This document shows, piece by piece, positions 48,669 through 61,062 of a stretch of 64,000 bases of DNA. Position numbers and translations under genes: made by a program. Location of the stretch: positions 33,189,507-33,253,506 of the forward strand of contig CM069437.1 in assembly GCA_035610365.1 (NCBI GenBank). Direction: 5' to 3'. The stretch is from Aquatica leii (lineage: Eukaryota > Arthropoda > Insecta > Coleoptera > Lampyridae). Numbering within the stretch: position 1 is the first letter of the stretch; each line of letters starts with the position of its first letter. The notes under the pieces were generated by a model. The model did no database searches, was not told where the DNA came from, and saw only the letters and a program-made list of their open reading frames with translations.

Positions 48669-49197
48669 CCTTCCGATTACCATTGGGGTTTTTTTTGACC
48701 CCAGACGTGTTGTTTTTGTTGTCTTTTTTTAAGTTTTTTTTACAACTGTTCCAATATTTTTTTAGCTGAATTTCTTTCAACAATGTTTAATAACATATAA
48801 CAAATTTTTCAATTGTTATTTGTTTTGCGACGTAAAAAAAATATTGTTTGGCAGACACAGAACAACACAAAAAGAGGTCGTTGTAAGATATGTCCAAGAG
48901 CAAATGACAAAAAATGTTCGGGAACATGTGAAAAGTGCAAACTCTTTGTATGTAAACAACATTGCCAGAAAAAAACTACAATAATATGTAATAGTTGTTG
49001 CCCTCACTAATTTATGTTTACATTTTATTTTTATATTTTTATTAGTTTATAAGAAATCTAATGTTAATTTAAAATATTAATAAAGGTTACCATTACAAAT
49101 TAATCGGTTTTTCTTTACAAAATAAGAAAAAAACTTGGGGTCAAATCTGACCCCACTTGGTAATCGGCGCCTCAAAAATTGCTTGGTAATCCGAAGG
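48669..49197 (+). mobile_element. 529-bp piggyBac-type non-autonomous element
   Basis: TTAA lies on both sides (48665-48668 and 49198-49201), the hallmark of piggyBac insertion. The ends are inverted repeats CCTTCCGATTACC and CCTTCGGATTACC, with subterminal inverted copies of TGGGGTxxxxxTGACCCCA at both sides (near 48685-48705 and 49136-49154). Inside, only the last ~60 codons of a transposase remain, so it arose by internal deletion of a full element and would need a transposase in trans. Confidence 0.92.
48813..49010 (+). pseudogene. piggyBac transposase, C-terminal Cys-rich domain only
   Basis: The frame reads KRGRCKICPRANDKKCSGTC, then EKCKLFVCKQHC and a final CNSCCPH. This is the zinc-binding Cys-rich domain that closes piggyBac transposases and binds the element's subterminal DNA; at least ten Cys/His ligands are visible. 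The DDD catalytic core is entirely absent. The ATG at 48813 is a chance in-frame start, not the native one. It ends on the natural stop, within the element. Confidence 0.85.
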
Positions 49198-49439
49198 TTA
49201 AAGGTTAGGATTTTTTTTGCTGATGCAGACATACAAACAAAACAAAAAATCACATTTCTTAAAATTGATCATCCTTGTGGTTTACATTATTTCTTTAGTT
49301 TTGATAACAAGTCATTTATTATTTTATTCAGTTCAGTTGGTTTTTAGATTTGGTACGTAACACTATCGTGTTCTTATGTGTTGATTATTGATTTTCTAAG
49401 TGTTTGTAATTTTTAATAATTTTTGCAATGAAGGTACTA

Positions 49440-50385
49440 GCAAATAAACTTTAGTGGACTATTTTGGTTCTCCAAAAAAAGTTAAACCAAATGAGGAATC
49501 ACAAATTTTATCATCGTGCACATCTGATAACGCGGCTTCTACTTCTAAAAAAAATATTTCCGCGTCCATGGTAGAATCCACCCTAGATTTTGATTTGGCT
49601 TTGGAACTGATTGACACAAAATCTGAAACTAAGGAAACAGTGGATTTTGAAGAATGGTTATCCAAACAACAGCAACAAACCTAATAAAAAGTTACGGAAG
49701 TCAGAAAAAAAGCGCCGGGCAGTGGTGATATTTCATAGAGTTATGAAGATGGACCAATGCAACCACTATTTTACCTAAAAACAAAATTTAATAATAGAGA
49801 AAGACAGTTTAACAGTGGCTGGTTCAAATTATACCCGGATTGGTTAGAATACAGTGTGCTCTCCGACGCCGCATTTTGTTTTGTTTGCAGCGTCGGTTTT
49901 AAAAATTGGAAGAGAGTCTTAGAAAAAGAGTCAGGATTTAATCAACATAATGATGGCAGTGAACATAAAAAATGTTACATTAGGTGATATGATCGTTGTA
50001 AAGTAAAAAATAAAGAACAACTATTAGTCGAAAGTCAAATCAATGAGGCACATTTGTGTTTGTGGAAGAAAATAAAAACTCTATTAACGTGTGGCTATTG
50101 ATATTTTAATTTTTATTGCAACACAAAACATTTCACAAAGGGGATGTGATGAAAGCCAGGATAATTCTAACAGAGGGAATTTTATTGAGATGTTACATCT
50201 ACTCGCTATACATATTTCTGTGGTTAAAAAAAATTAGTGGATGAAGTGTCAAGGAATGCAAAAGACACTAGGCCTCAAATACAAAACGAAATTTTGTTCA
50301 TTGCTTACTAAATCAAATTGGTGCTGAAATTAACATGTATGTTTTGCGGTAATTTGTGACGAAATTAAAGACCTTTTGACTTTTA
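49440..50385 (+). pseudogene. hAT transposase remnant (ZMYM/DUF4371 type)
   Basis: The first frame (49454-49684) is an acidic, Ser-rich N-terminus beginning MDYFGSPKKVKPNEES. The next (49757-49987) reads FYLKTKFNNRERQFNSGWFK, WLEYSVLSDAAFCFVCSVGF and KNWKRVLEKESGFNQHNDGS, closing EHKKCY, the TTF-type zinc finger. Further on, KLVDEVSRNAKDTRPQIQNE near 50225-50290 is the start of the DUF4371 region of hAT transposases. Stops and frameshifts separate the pieces and the catalytic core and dimerisation region are missing. The copy ends where the Copia fossil begins on the opposite strand. Confidence 0.8.
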
Positions 50386-50389
50386 CCAC

Positions 50390-52765
50390 TCTGAAGATAC
50401 AAGCTGCAATGTCTTGCGAAACGTTAGTTTGTTTGGGTTCACGAACGACAATACGGCAAAGGCCAAATTCTGCTTCTTGTTTTGGCTCTCAAGAAGAAAC
50501 TATGACCAAGCCTAAGTCATGGTGTTTTACTACGACGCGGTCTAAACCGAAAGTCGCTTATAATCATAAATTCAATTCATCTTTAATTGCATTTTGCCAA
50601 TCTTTATCATTTTCAGCTTCTTTATAATTTTGTGGTACTTCAGAGATCACATTTTCAGTTGAAAGAGTCGCCATTAAATTTTCTACAAATTCATTGCTAG
50701 TATCATAATCTTGTAAGTATTTTGGTGTTTTCTTTAACTTTGAATTTTTCCTTATCTCTTCTTCTTTATTTTCTTTGGCGTTTTCTTTCGTTTCTGCTTT
50801 TCTTTTTACTTCTTATACAATTTCTTTTTTTTCAAATTCTTTATTTTTATTGTCGCTTATACCGTTTGTTAGGTCCTCTTTAGTTCCTTTCTCATCAAAT
50901 ACTGTGTTCCTTCCGTGAACAATTTTCTTGTTTTTGGGATTCCATAATCGGTAACCGTTTTCTGAGTAGCCCACCATTATTAGTTTTTTACTTCTAGGAT
51001 CTAATTTTGAAAATCCATCTTTCTTAGGTATCATGCTGAACATCCAAATAGTTTAATTTTGTTAAAATCAGGCTTTCGATCATGCCATATTTCCGCAGGG
51101 GTTGTTTCTTTTTGTAATACACTCGTCTCTGCTCTATTAATCAGATATGCAGCTACTCGAACTGCCTCTCTCCATAGTGTTTCATTCAAGTTAGAATCAA
51201 AGATAAGACATCTCGCAGTCTCCATCAATGTCCTGTTCTGGATTTCTTGGTATTGTATATTGTATTCTTATTTCATTTTTCTTGCACAACTCTTTGAACT
51301 CTTTAGATGAGTATTCATTCCCTCCATTGTCACACCGTATTCTCTCAATTTTTGTTCCAAATTTTGCAGTAACCAGACTTAAATATTCTTCAAACCGTTC
51401 AAATGCTTCACTTTTTCTTTTTATTAAATATAACATGCAAAAATGAGAAAAATGATCAATAAAACTCACGAAATAGCTATAATCATCATGCGTTGTGGGA
51501 TTTATTGGTCCACATACATCAGTAGAGATTGCTTCTAAAATTCTTTTTGGCTTTTTATCCTCGGGTAGTCGTACAAAAGGCTGTCTAGTTGGTTTGGCTT
51601 TTAAGCATACTTCACAAATTCCATTTATGGGATATTTTGATAAGTGACCCATTTTCCGATGTAGTAATGTAGTTTCTTCTTGCACCGTAATGCAGTTTCT
51701 CGAAGTTTCATTGTAACCGTATAAAGATTTCCAGTTAGTTTTCCTCTCACTATTTCTTGATTACCTTTCCTAATTATTACTTTATTTGGTCTAAATGAAA
51801 TTTCACAACCAGCTTCTTCTAATTTTCTAACAGACATTAAATTACAGAATAAGCCTTTACGCACCCAAACATGTTTAATAATAACACTTTTTCCATATTC
51901 CGTTTGCACTTCTATTTGTCCTTGTTTATAAGCTTTGATAGTAGAACCCATGATAGTATTGTTTATCGGTTTTTGTTCGGTTACATATTTTTCGAATTCA
52001 CTTTTTATTAAATGATGTGTGATCATTTTCCACCAGCAGCTTTTGCTCAAACTCGGGTAGAAATACATGTAGCGATGTACTCATTGTAAATTTTAAAGAT
52101 CTTAATTTTCGTTGCCACTGAACTTGCATGGCAATTCCACTTTTTAGATATGTTGCCCTTAAGGTGTTTATAATTCCCTTAGCAGTAGTTTTTAACTTAA
52201 CGACTTCCAATATGTTGCCTGCAAGACACTGTATTAATATGTTTTCTTGCTTTTATATCATTCCTTTTAAATGTTGCTAATTGTGTGGTATGTGTTGGAG
52301 GTTCCTGTTCTAACACTTCGTGGATGTTGACCTTTTCCAGTAATAACTTTACTCGAAACTCCCAGTTTGAATAAGCGTTTCCATCAAAAGGTTTGATGGT
52401 GTACAACTGTAGATTTTCCGAACTAGCCATTACTTTTCAATATTTTCGATAAAGAAAATTGTAAATCGTTTCTTTTATAAATGTCAGTGTTGTTATACAC
52501 GTGCATACACTTCACTTACTTCTTCGCGGGTTTTTTTTTCATAATCTCAATTTCACAACACTTTCAAAAAATATATTTCCGTTTTAATTTAATAAACCTT
52601 TATCTGGGCCCATAACCTGTTCAAGTAGTTGTAGTATTTAAAACACAATCTGTATTCTTTCCTTTTAACTTTTATTATTTTTACCATTAAACTCAAAACG
52701 TCTAACATGTTTTTAACTTCGCAGGTGCAATTTTTTAAATCTTCCTATGTGACGGCACGTCTACA
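50390..52765 (-). mobile_element. Copia LTR retrotransposon fossil
   Basis: A broken minus-strand Ty1/Copia copy. Parts seen: a gag start at about 52.2-52.4 kb (MASSENLQLYTIKPFDGNAY), protease-region sequence at about 51.7-52.0 kb, integrase at about 51.2-51.7 kb (LHRKMGHLS, ISTDVCGP, RCDNGGNEYSS) with its C-terminal part down to about 50.8 kb, and only the beginning of the RT region. A primer-binding-like GGTTATGGGCCCAGA lies near 52.61 kb, beside a candidate LTR ending at about 52.62 kb and extending to roughly 52.77 kb. The pol-distal LTR is not seen. At least four breaks; an old copy. Confidence 0.8.
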
Positions 52766-54859
52766 CCTGCGTTTTGTTCTCTCGTTCTGACTAATGCTTT
52801 CTTTTTAATTTTTGACTTTTTTATTATATCTAATTATATCTACAATTGTTTAAATAATATGATTAAGAAAAATATTATATTCTGTGTGAACATTGAATAT
52901 GGGTAATAAAGCAATTTATGTTAGCGAGCTTTTAATTGGTACAGGTGTAAATTACTATTTTAGTGACATAAGCGTGTTTGCATTAGAAGTGCTATTTTAC
53001 AATGTAAATTTGTTAAATGTTCACATAACTTAACGTTACCGTCTCTTGACAAAATTTAGTTTTCGTCTTAGTTAACAAAACAGTTTTCTATCGGAAAAGT
53101 TAAGATTATTATTATATTGTTACAGAAAATGGAGCAAAACACTCCAAACCGATATTCTCGCGAGTATTAAGATTTTGCCTGCGGAACTACCAAACTTCCT
53201 GCGATTTTCACCTGTAACTTACGTTTCAAAACAACTGCGTCTTAAAATACGCACGAAAATTTACATAATAAAAAAATTAGTTTAGTTTTTGGGGCAGATG
53301 TCTAAACTTTTTCGTGTCGTTGACTTGTGTGCATATAATCAAATCTGATATTTATTCATCTATGAATTTGCTTTGTTAAAATGTGTGTTTGTATACAGAG
53401 CTTTCAAAAGCATTTCTCTGAATGCAATTTTAAACAAAATATTTTTATAATGCAACTTTTTGTTGGATATGAAAAGCGGTCATGTGTAAATTTACGGGAA
53501 ATTCTCAGCAAAATGAAATAAGCAAACAAACGTGTCTCATTGTGTTTGTGTATTTTAATTTAAACGCGTTTTCGAAATATCATTTTAATGATTTTCCACT
53601 AACGAAGTCGAATGAATGTATCGGAGTTTGCCAGTTAAAATTATTTTAAGCAGGAGAAAGAGATATTTATCATTTTGTTTTTTACATCCGCCTGTCTGCG
53701 AATCACAATGCTTTTTATTCAAATCTTTCTTTTAGGTTAATTGTTATAGTTTTTATAGTGATGTTTCTTCAGCTGTGTCCTATATTGTGAGACAATAGAC
53801 ACCGAAGACAAAAAAAATAACTATTATATACAAAGCAAACGCAGAAAATTCGGTCTGACAGTTACTAACAGCTATAATTGAGTTTCCATGCTGCTGCATC
53901 AGTTATCTTACGTCTGCACAAAACCGAGTACAATTTATTACTTTTGTAGAAAATAACGAACCACAACAACTATTAATTTAACTGCACGATTGTAGGGAAA
54001 ACTTTGGTTTTTTATGGTTTTTAAGTTTCAGATGTTTTTAAGTTATGCAATTTAAATATTATTTTAGAAACAAGTTGCTTTTTTATAATGAAGTAAAAAA
54101 AATATTACAAAGCACATGGGACAGTTTCTCTATGCTTACAGCCGTTAAATATATTGGGATTCGAGTTTTAGTGTTAGTGTCGTTGTACTAATATTATAGA
54201 GGTAAAATGTGTAAGTTTATATGTATGAGGTAATCTCAGAAACTACTCATACGATTTAAAATTTTTTGTACTAATATTTAGTATGGATTTTTAGGGAGAA
54301 TATAGGTTATTTTACAACTAAACTTTAATGAAAAAATGGTCGAGGGATGAGTTTTTACGAACGCTGCCTTAACGGTAAGAAATATTTAAATACTTTTTAT
54401 AGAGAAGTTGTAAAACTCAAAAAGTTTTATAAAATAGTCAGCGACGGCATATATCTATGTGTTAAGGTTTAATACATGAATTGATAAAATATGACTAAAA
54501 TTATTTTTAATCTATTACGGGGAATTCAAGAAGATAACTTCAAATTCTTATCAATATATATTTGCTTATCATCGAGGAAATTTTATGTAGATAAAAATTG
54601 TCTTTTACACAACAATGTTTGGACAAGTAATTTAGATTTTGCGATCGTGTTTTTCAAAAACAAATTAAAATACTCTTTGGTGTAACCGGGTAGCGAGGGG
54701 CAAAATGCGTTCGTCTACTACGAGATAGGTTTTCAACTATTTCTATGATTATTGATTATTATAAGCCTAACTAGTTTTTAATAAACTTAACACAGTATAA
54801 CACACTTATAAAATGTATACTAAAGATATTTAAGAAAAATAACTTGCAAATAATTTATA
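52766..54859. other. AT-rich stretch, no gene recognised
   Basis: Only short frames. The region holds A- and T-runs and no recognisable repeat boundary; it ends at the TAAG target duplication of the Gypsy element. Confidence 0.4.
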
Positions 54860-54863
54860 TAAG

Positions 54864-55310
54864 TGTTACGTCCTTTATTTATTAAAAACTAATTTATTTA
54901 AACGATTAAAACTACGTTTACTTATTCTAGAAAAATATGCACTTTTAAATTAACCGAACTAATTAAATCTAATAATAAAAACACTTACACTATAATTTAT
55001 GTATAACGGTTGTATAACACTTAAGATAAGATTAGATAACGTCCTCGGATTACACAGCTGATAGTCACGTTCACTCGATTTATTTAAAACTCCGCACGTG
55101 CTAATCACTTATTTATCTTCACTTGCTTATTTATTTAATACTGCATGCATTCACATTCCAGCAATAACTGACCTACGATTTCCATCTTCGGCTTTTATAG
55201 ACATCAGCGAATTCTTCTCGATCGTTCCTCACTTTTCGTTATATTTTCTAGAAACTAGATAACAGTTCTAGAAGGCTCTTGCATTTGCAAGTAATTTCTC
55301 GGACGTTTCA
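54864..55310 (-). repeat. LTR of the young Gypsy element (left, 3' on its own strand)
   Basis: 447 bp, TGTTACGTCC... in + orientation, ending ...GGACGTTTCA. It matches the right LTR at every position I compared. The polyprotein stop lies inside it, so the last residues are LTR-encoded. Confidence 0.95.
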
Positions 55311-55326
55311 CTGCCCCCTTCTTAGG
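55311..55326 (-). promoter_or_regulatory. polypurine tract of the young Gypsy element
   Basis: The minus strand reads AAGAAGGGGGCAG immediately before the LTR, in the position needed for plus-strand priming. Confidence 0.7.
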
Positions 55327-55377
55327 ACTGTTCTGTCCCAGAACAGGAGACTGGATGTGACACCGGTAAAAGGGATC

Positions 55378-55434
55378 GTGGCGATAGCGGCAGCTTCCTC
55401 CATTTCGGCAACTTCCTTGACCATAGAAGTAACA
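55378..55434 (-). other. CCCH zinc finger at the end of the Gypsy polyprotein
   Basis: The residues CYFYGQGSCRNGGSCRYRH have the spacing C-x7-C-x5-C-x3-H, a typical CCCH (RNA-binding) zinc finger. It lies about 11 residues after the macrodomain and before a short basic tail. Confidence 0.9.
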
Positions 55435-55467
55435 GTCAATGGACTTTTCCTGACCCAATACTCTCCT

Positions 55468-55869
55468 CGGTTGGTAACTACAGACCAACACTTGAACGCC
55501 TGTTCCTCGGAAGACGACCTCCAACATGTTTCGAACTGTCCTCCAATTCAATTGGTCTAAGCCACAACCAAGCTTGGGTACTGCCAATTTCTTAACATGA
55601 TGGAACTCCATTTGTCTCTTGAGACTCCATAATGTTGGCCACAGATCTTTGTATAACGGCTTGACACGTGAGTATTTCTTGGTGACTAGATAGAAAACGA
55701 AGCGTCCGTCACCACGTAGTCCTAAAACCTTTCCGACTGCCGGTTGCTGTCTTCGTAATTCATCTAGCTGTCCAAACTTCTTTTTAAACACGACTGCAAC
55801 CCCTTTGGACATGTCAAGCTCCTCGCTCACGCAATGTGCGATGGCGTAATCTTTTTGTGTCTGGAACAG
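55468..55869 (-). other. TARG1/OARD1-like macrodomain in the Gypsy polyprotein
   Basis: About 134 residues after the integrase form a macrodomain close to human TARG1 (OARD1, C6orf130), an enzyme that removes ADP-ribose from proteins. Matching stretches include AHCVSEELDMSKGVAVVFKK (human AHCISED...GIAVLFKK), RFVFYLVTKK (RYIYYLITKK) and VPKLGCGLDQLNW (MPRIGCGLDRLQW). The Lys of the TKK motif and the Asp of GCGLD, which I recall as the catalytic pair K84 and D125 of TARG1, are both kept. The N-terminal ~25 residues of the host enzyme are not evident. It is in frame with RT, RNase H and integrase, so it belongs to the element's polyprotein. Confidence 0.85.
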
Positions 55870-58800
55870 GTCTTGTTGTTCCTCGGTGGTAACTCCGAAC
55901 CTAGCTTTTCCAGAACCTCCGTATAAGTTCATAAACTTTTCGAACTCCATTTCTTCGATTGGATTCCTGGTTCTGCTACTTATTACTCTGGTTCGGACCT
56001 GAACTTGCGGATTGTGGTTATCGCCAGCAAACGGGGCTAGACGATCGACGTGGACCACTTTTGGCTTGCCTCTGGGCGGTTTTCGGATGCGGTATATAAC
56101 GTCGTTAATACGCTGCACGACTTCATAGGGGCCCTCCCATTGCCTTTGCAGCTTCGGCGACAAACCACGTCTCCTTTGAGGGTTATACAACCAAACCATA
56201 TCGCCAGGTTGAAACCCACCATTTTGCGCCTTGACGTCATATCTTGTTTTCATCCTGTCGCTGGCAATTTGTGTGTTTTTACGAACCTCTTCATGTACTT
56301 CGTCTAGCCTCTTTGCCAGCTTGCTGACGTAATCTTCTCCAGCGACTTCCTCTTCCGGTCTTCGGCCAAATTGAAGGTCGCATGGCAATCGTATTTCACG
56401 ACCGAGCATTACACAGGATGGTGTTTGGCCTGTGCTTTCGTGAACGGATGATCGGTATGCCATTAGGAAAAGGTGCAAGTATTGATCCCAGTCTCTTTGG
56501 TGTTCGGACACTACCTTGGCTAAGTACTTGCCCATTGTTCGATTCATCCGTTCAACCATGCCGTCAGATTGAGGATGGAGAGGCGTTGTCCTAGTCTTCT
56601 TAATTCCTAACAGTCGGCAAACTTCTTGAAACAGCCCAGACTCAAAATTGCGGCCTTGATCAGAGTGTAATTCCAACGGAACTCCAAACCGGCAGAAAAA
56701 TTCTTTTACCAATACGTCTGCGACTGTAGCTGCTTCCTGGTTGGGTATGGCGTAAGCCTCCGTCCATTTCGTGAAATAATCCATCGCCACCAGGATGTAT
56801 TTATTTCCCGAATCGGATTCTGGGAACGGCCCTGCGATGTCAATCGCAACTCTTTCCAAAGGGCTTCCTACGTTGTATTGTTTCATGGGTGCTTTGCGCT
56901 TTCTCGCTGGACCATTTCCTGATGCGCAGACTGTGCATTTACGGCACCATTTCATGACGTCCTCTTTGCAGTTCATCCAGTAGAATCGTTCTCGCACTTT
57001 ACCCAACGTCTTCTTAATGCCAAAGTGTCCTCCCGATGTCCCATCGTGGAGATGCTTCAACACTTCGGTCACCCTGCTCTTTGGCACTACCAGCTGTAGT
57101 CTGTTTCCCGTGCCCTCGGCATTTTCTAGGGATCGCTTAAGAAGACCGTCTTCTACTATCAAGGAGTCCCACTGCGCCCAGTACGCTTTGATATTTTTGC
57201 CCAAAGCACTCACTTCTTCCCAGGTTGGTCGTCGGCCGCTTTCTTTCCAGTCCAGGAGTAGTCTTATTTCAGGATCGTCTTCTTGTTCGCGACGTAATTG
57301 CTCAGGTTCCCACTCATCATCAACCATAGCAGTTCTCCGGAGACATTCGACTTTTTCCTCCAGTCGCGAACAATGGCTGCAGTCCGCCGGACATGGTCTT
57401 CTGGACAAGGCATCAGCGTTTCGATGACTGCTTCCGGCACGGTGTTCTGTGTCATAGTCATACTCTTGCAGTCTCTCGATCCATCTTGCCACTTGTCCTT
57501 CTGGGTTACGGAACTGCAGAAGCCATTTTAAAGCGGCGTGGTCTGTTCTCAGTAAAAACTTTCGTCCATACAAATACTTGTAGAAATGTTCGATGGACTT
57601 AACGACTGCTAACAGCTCCCTCCTAGTGACGCAATAATTCCTTTCTGGCCTGGACAAAACCTTGCTAAAATACGCGATAACCTTTTCTTGTCCATCTTGA
57701 ATCTGCGAAAGTACCGCGCCTATGGCCAGATTGCTTGCGTCGGTATCCAAAACAAACTTTCCATCTTCTCTTGGATAACTCAAAATCGGCGAAGTGACTA
57801 GGGCTTGTTTTAGTTGATTAAAAGAACTTTCGCAGTCTTCATTCCATCTAAATTCTGCTTTTTCTTCAGTTAATTTTGTTAATGGTTTGGCAATATTGGC
57901 AAATCCGGGGACAAATCTTCTATAATAAGTGCACAACCCAAGGAAACTTCGGACCTGATGTTTGTCGATCGGTCTTGGCCATGCTTGCACTGCTCGGATT
58001 TTGTCTGGGTCAGCCCTTACTCCGTCTCTAGATACGACGTGGCCAAGGTATTGGACTTCCTTCTTAAATACGTGGCACTTCTTTGGGCTCAGTTTGAGGT
58101 TAGCCCCACGTAATCTCTGGAACACTTCCTTCAAGTTGTTTAAGTGCTCTTCAAACGACCTTCCAACCACGATCACGTCGTCCAGGTAGACCAAGCACGT
58201 CTTCCAAGACAATCCGCGCAAGATGGTCTCCATCAAACGCTCGAACGTTGCAGGAGCGTTACACAGGCCGAAGGGCATTACAGTGAACTGCCACAAACCA
58301 GTTCCGATCGTAAAAGCTGTTTTTCACGATCTTTGGGTTCTAATTCTACTTGCCAGTATCCACTCTTTAAATCTAACGTAGAAAACCACTGGGATCCTGT
58401 CAGGGTGTCTAGCGTATCGTCAATTCTGGGTAAAGGGTAGCTGTCCTTTTTGGTCACGTCGTTTAGCTGCCTGTAGTCTACGCAAAACCTCGTTGATCCA
58501 TCCTTCTTCTTTACGAGTACCACTGGGGATGCCCATGGGCTACTTGAAGGTTCAATCACGCCTTCCCTCTCCATATCCGTAATTATTTGTTCGGCTTCTT
58601 CTCTTTTTGCCAAAGGAAGTCTGCGTGGATGTTGTCGTATCGGCCGAGCGTCTCCGGTATTAATTTTATGTTTCACCACGTTAGTTCTTCCTTTGGAGCC
58701 ACTCTCCAGCGCGAACACATCTTGGTACTCTTGGATCAACACTTTAACTTTAGCCAGCTGGTCTTGGCTGAGGTTTTCGCATTTGGTGGTAAGAATGTCC

Positions 58801-61040
58801 AATAGATGTTGTGGACACTTCTTCGGCGACGTATCTTCGTTCGACTTCACGCATCTCACAATTTGTGATACTGGCGTGCATTGGCCTACCACGGTCTTCT
58901 TTTTCAACGTTACAGGATCTGAGTTGATGTTTAAGATCCTTACTGGCATCGTCTTCTTTACTCGTACTAAGGTTCTGGCAACGAGTAGTCCCTTTTCAAC
59001 TAAACCGCCTTCCATTGGTTCAATCGCGCGTATGTAGCCTTCCCGGAGATTTCCATCCAGGCGTGCCATCACCACACTTTCCGTCCTTGCAGGCAGAATC
59101 ACGTCTTCACTCAACAAGACTCGCACGGCTGCCTTCTCTGACGAATGAAAAGGAATTTCTTCATTGTCGATCTTCAGGACATCGTTCTTCATATCCAAAT
59201 GGAACCCATACTTCTTTATCACGTCCATTCCCAGGATAACTTCTTCCGTGATGTCGGCTACCAGTACTTGATGGTCGAGTACTCCATTTCCCAAACCAAT
59301 GGTTACTTTGACTTGTCCGTGAGTAGGTATTTCGTCGCCCGTCGCCGTTCGAAGTCGTACTGTTACTGGTGATGTCTTCTCGTTTTCCAATAACATGTCA
59401 GGACGAATGATGGTCTTCGTCGCTCCCGTGTCAACCAGTAACTGGACGCTTCTCCCATTGATCTTGCCATCGAGATAAATGCTATGCAATTGCTCCTAGG
59501 CGATGCCATTTGGATGGTAATCTCCGGGGCATGGCTCGTTGAGGTCGACTTTCGCCCCATTCGGTCGACCCGTTCTAGTTTTCCGGACGCTCTTCTGGTC
59601 TTCTTTTGGGCTTAGTACAACGGCGTCGTACGTGGCCCACTTCTCCGCAGTTCCAGCACGTCAGTTCTCTTCCTCGAGCTTCTCGTTCCCGAAATACCCG
59701 TCGCACTATGTCTTCAATGCTTTCTTCTGTGTGCGAGGATACTTCTGCAGCACAACGGAGCTTATGGCTGCCTCGGTGCGACGCTTGTTTCGCCGCCTCG
59801 AACTCCAAAGCATGGGTTAATGCATCATCCAACGTCCTCGGTCTCGCTAACCGAAGAGTCTGCTGTGTTTCGCTGTCTCGGAGGCCGTCTACAAAAGTTT
59901 GAATAGCCAATTGCTCCAAGAAGGTATCTGGCGCTGTAGGATACGCAAGCCGTGTTAGTCTGGCGATGTCAGCCTCAAACTCTTGAAGACTTTCGGCAGC
60001 TTTTTGAACCCGACTTTTAATTTGAGCCTGATATACTTGTTGAAGATGAGCATCCCCATATCTCATTTCTAATCGTGATATTAAGAGTTCGTAATTTTCT
60101 TGCAGGTGGTCCGGAATAGTTTGTAAAATTCCAAGCGCTTCTCCACGTAAGGACACTATTAAAGACGTCGCTTTCTGCTTGTTGCTCCAACCATTAGCAG
60201 TAGCTGCGGCTTCAAACTGCTTGTAGTAGGTTGACCATGGAACTTTACCATCAAAATTCGGTGGTACAACTTTGAACTTGTGAGTGTTTTCTTCTCGATG
60301 GTTCATTATTAAATCTTCACTCGTGACGCTTCCTTCCCCGTGACAATTCATTTGGGTCATTCTTTCTTCAAGCAGTTGTATTCTTTCTCTCAATTTTTTC
60401 TCTATCTTGTCTTCTATGGTTCTTGAATTTTCATTTAACTTCTCTTCTATTATGTCATTCACAGAATCGCAAATTTCTTCTTTTAAGTTTAACATGTCTG
60501 CTTGGGTTTCCTCTTGAACAATTTTAATTTGATTTTCTATGCTCGTTCGTATTTCTTCTTTTAAACTTCTAGAATTTTCCAACAACTTTTCTTCCATTTT
60601 TCTAGAATTTTCTTCCATTTTTGAGAATGTTCGGAGAGTTTTTCTTCAATTTTCTGTGAATTTTCGTAAAACTTTTCCTCTATTTTCTGCGAATTTTCTT
60701 CCATTTTTCTATTCATCGATTCCTGACCATTTTTGATTGATTCAAGAAATTCAAATAGCTTTGCATCCATTTTAACTGCTTGCGAACGCGTCACCGGCAT
60801 AAATTTAAATATAACACGAATATAAAGTTTTTAAATACACTACTTTTTAAAATGCAGTTTTTGTATAACACAAAATTTTAATAACGATCCACTTGTTAAT
60901 AATAAACCACGAATTTAATTAATAACGTGATCACGCACTTGTTAAAAGAAAAAGTTTAATAAACACTAATTTATAAACAAACACGCGTATCGTATCTCGA
61001 GCGATAATAAATTACTTAATAGTATTTACACTAATAAAAA

Positions 61041-61060
61041 CGAACCCGACACCGACACCA
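61041..61060 (-). promoter_or_regulatory. primer-binding site of the young Gypsy element
   Basis: Two bases inside the 5' LTR the minus strand reads TGGTGTCGGTGTCGGGTTCG. It begins with TGG, complementary to a tRNA CCA end, and finishes with GGGTTCG as expected from a T-arm. I cannot name the tRNA. Confidence 0.7.
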
Positions 61061-61062
61061 AA

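Noticed and set aside
55279-59902. Many + strand ORFs of 60-136 codons over the Gypsy element.
   Set aside because: They are shadows of the minus-strand gag and pol, whose domains are unmistakable.
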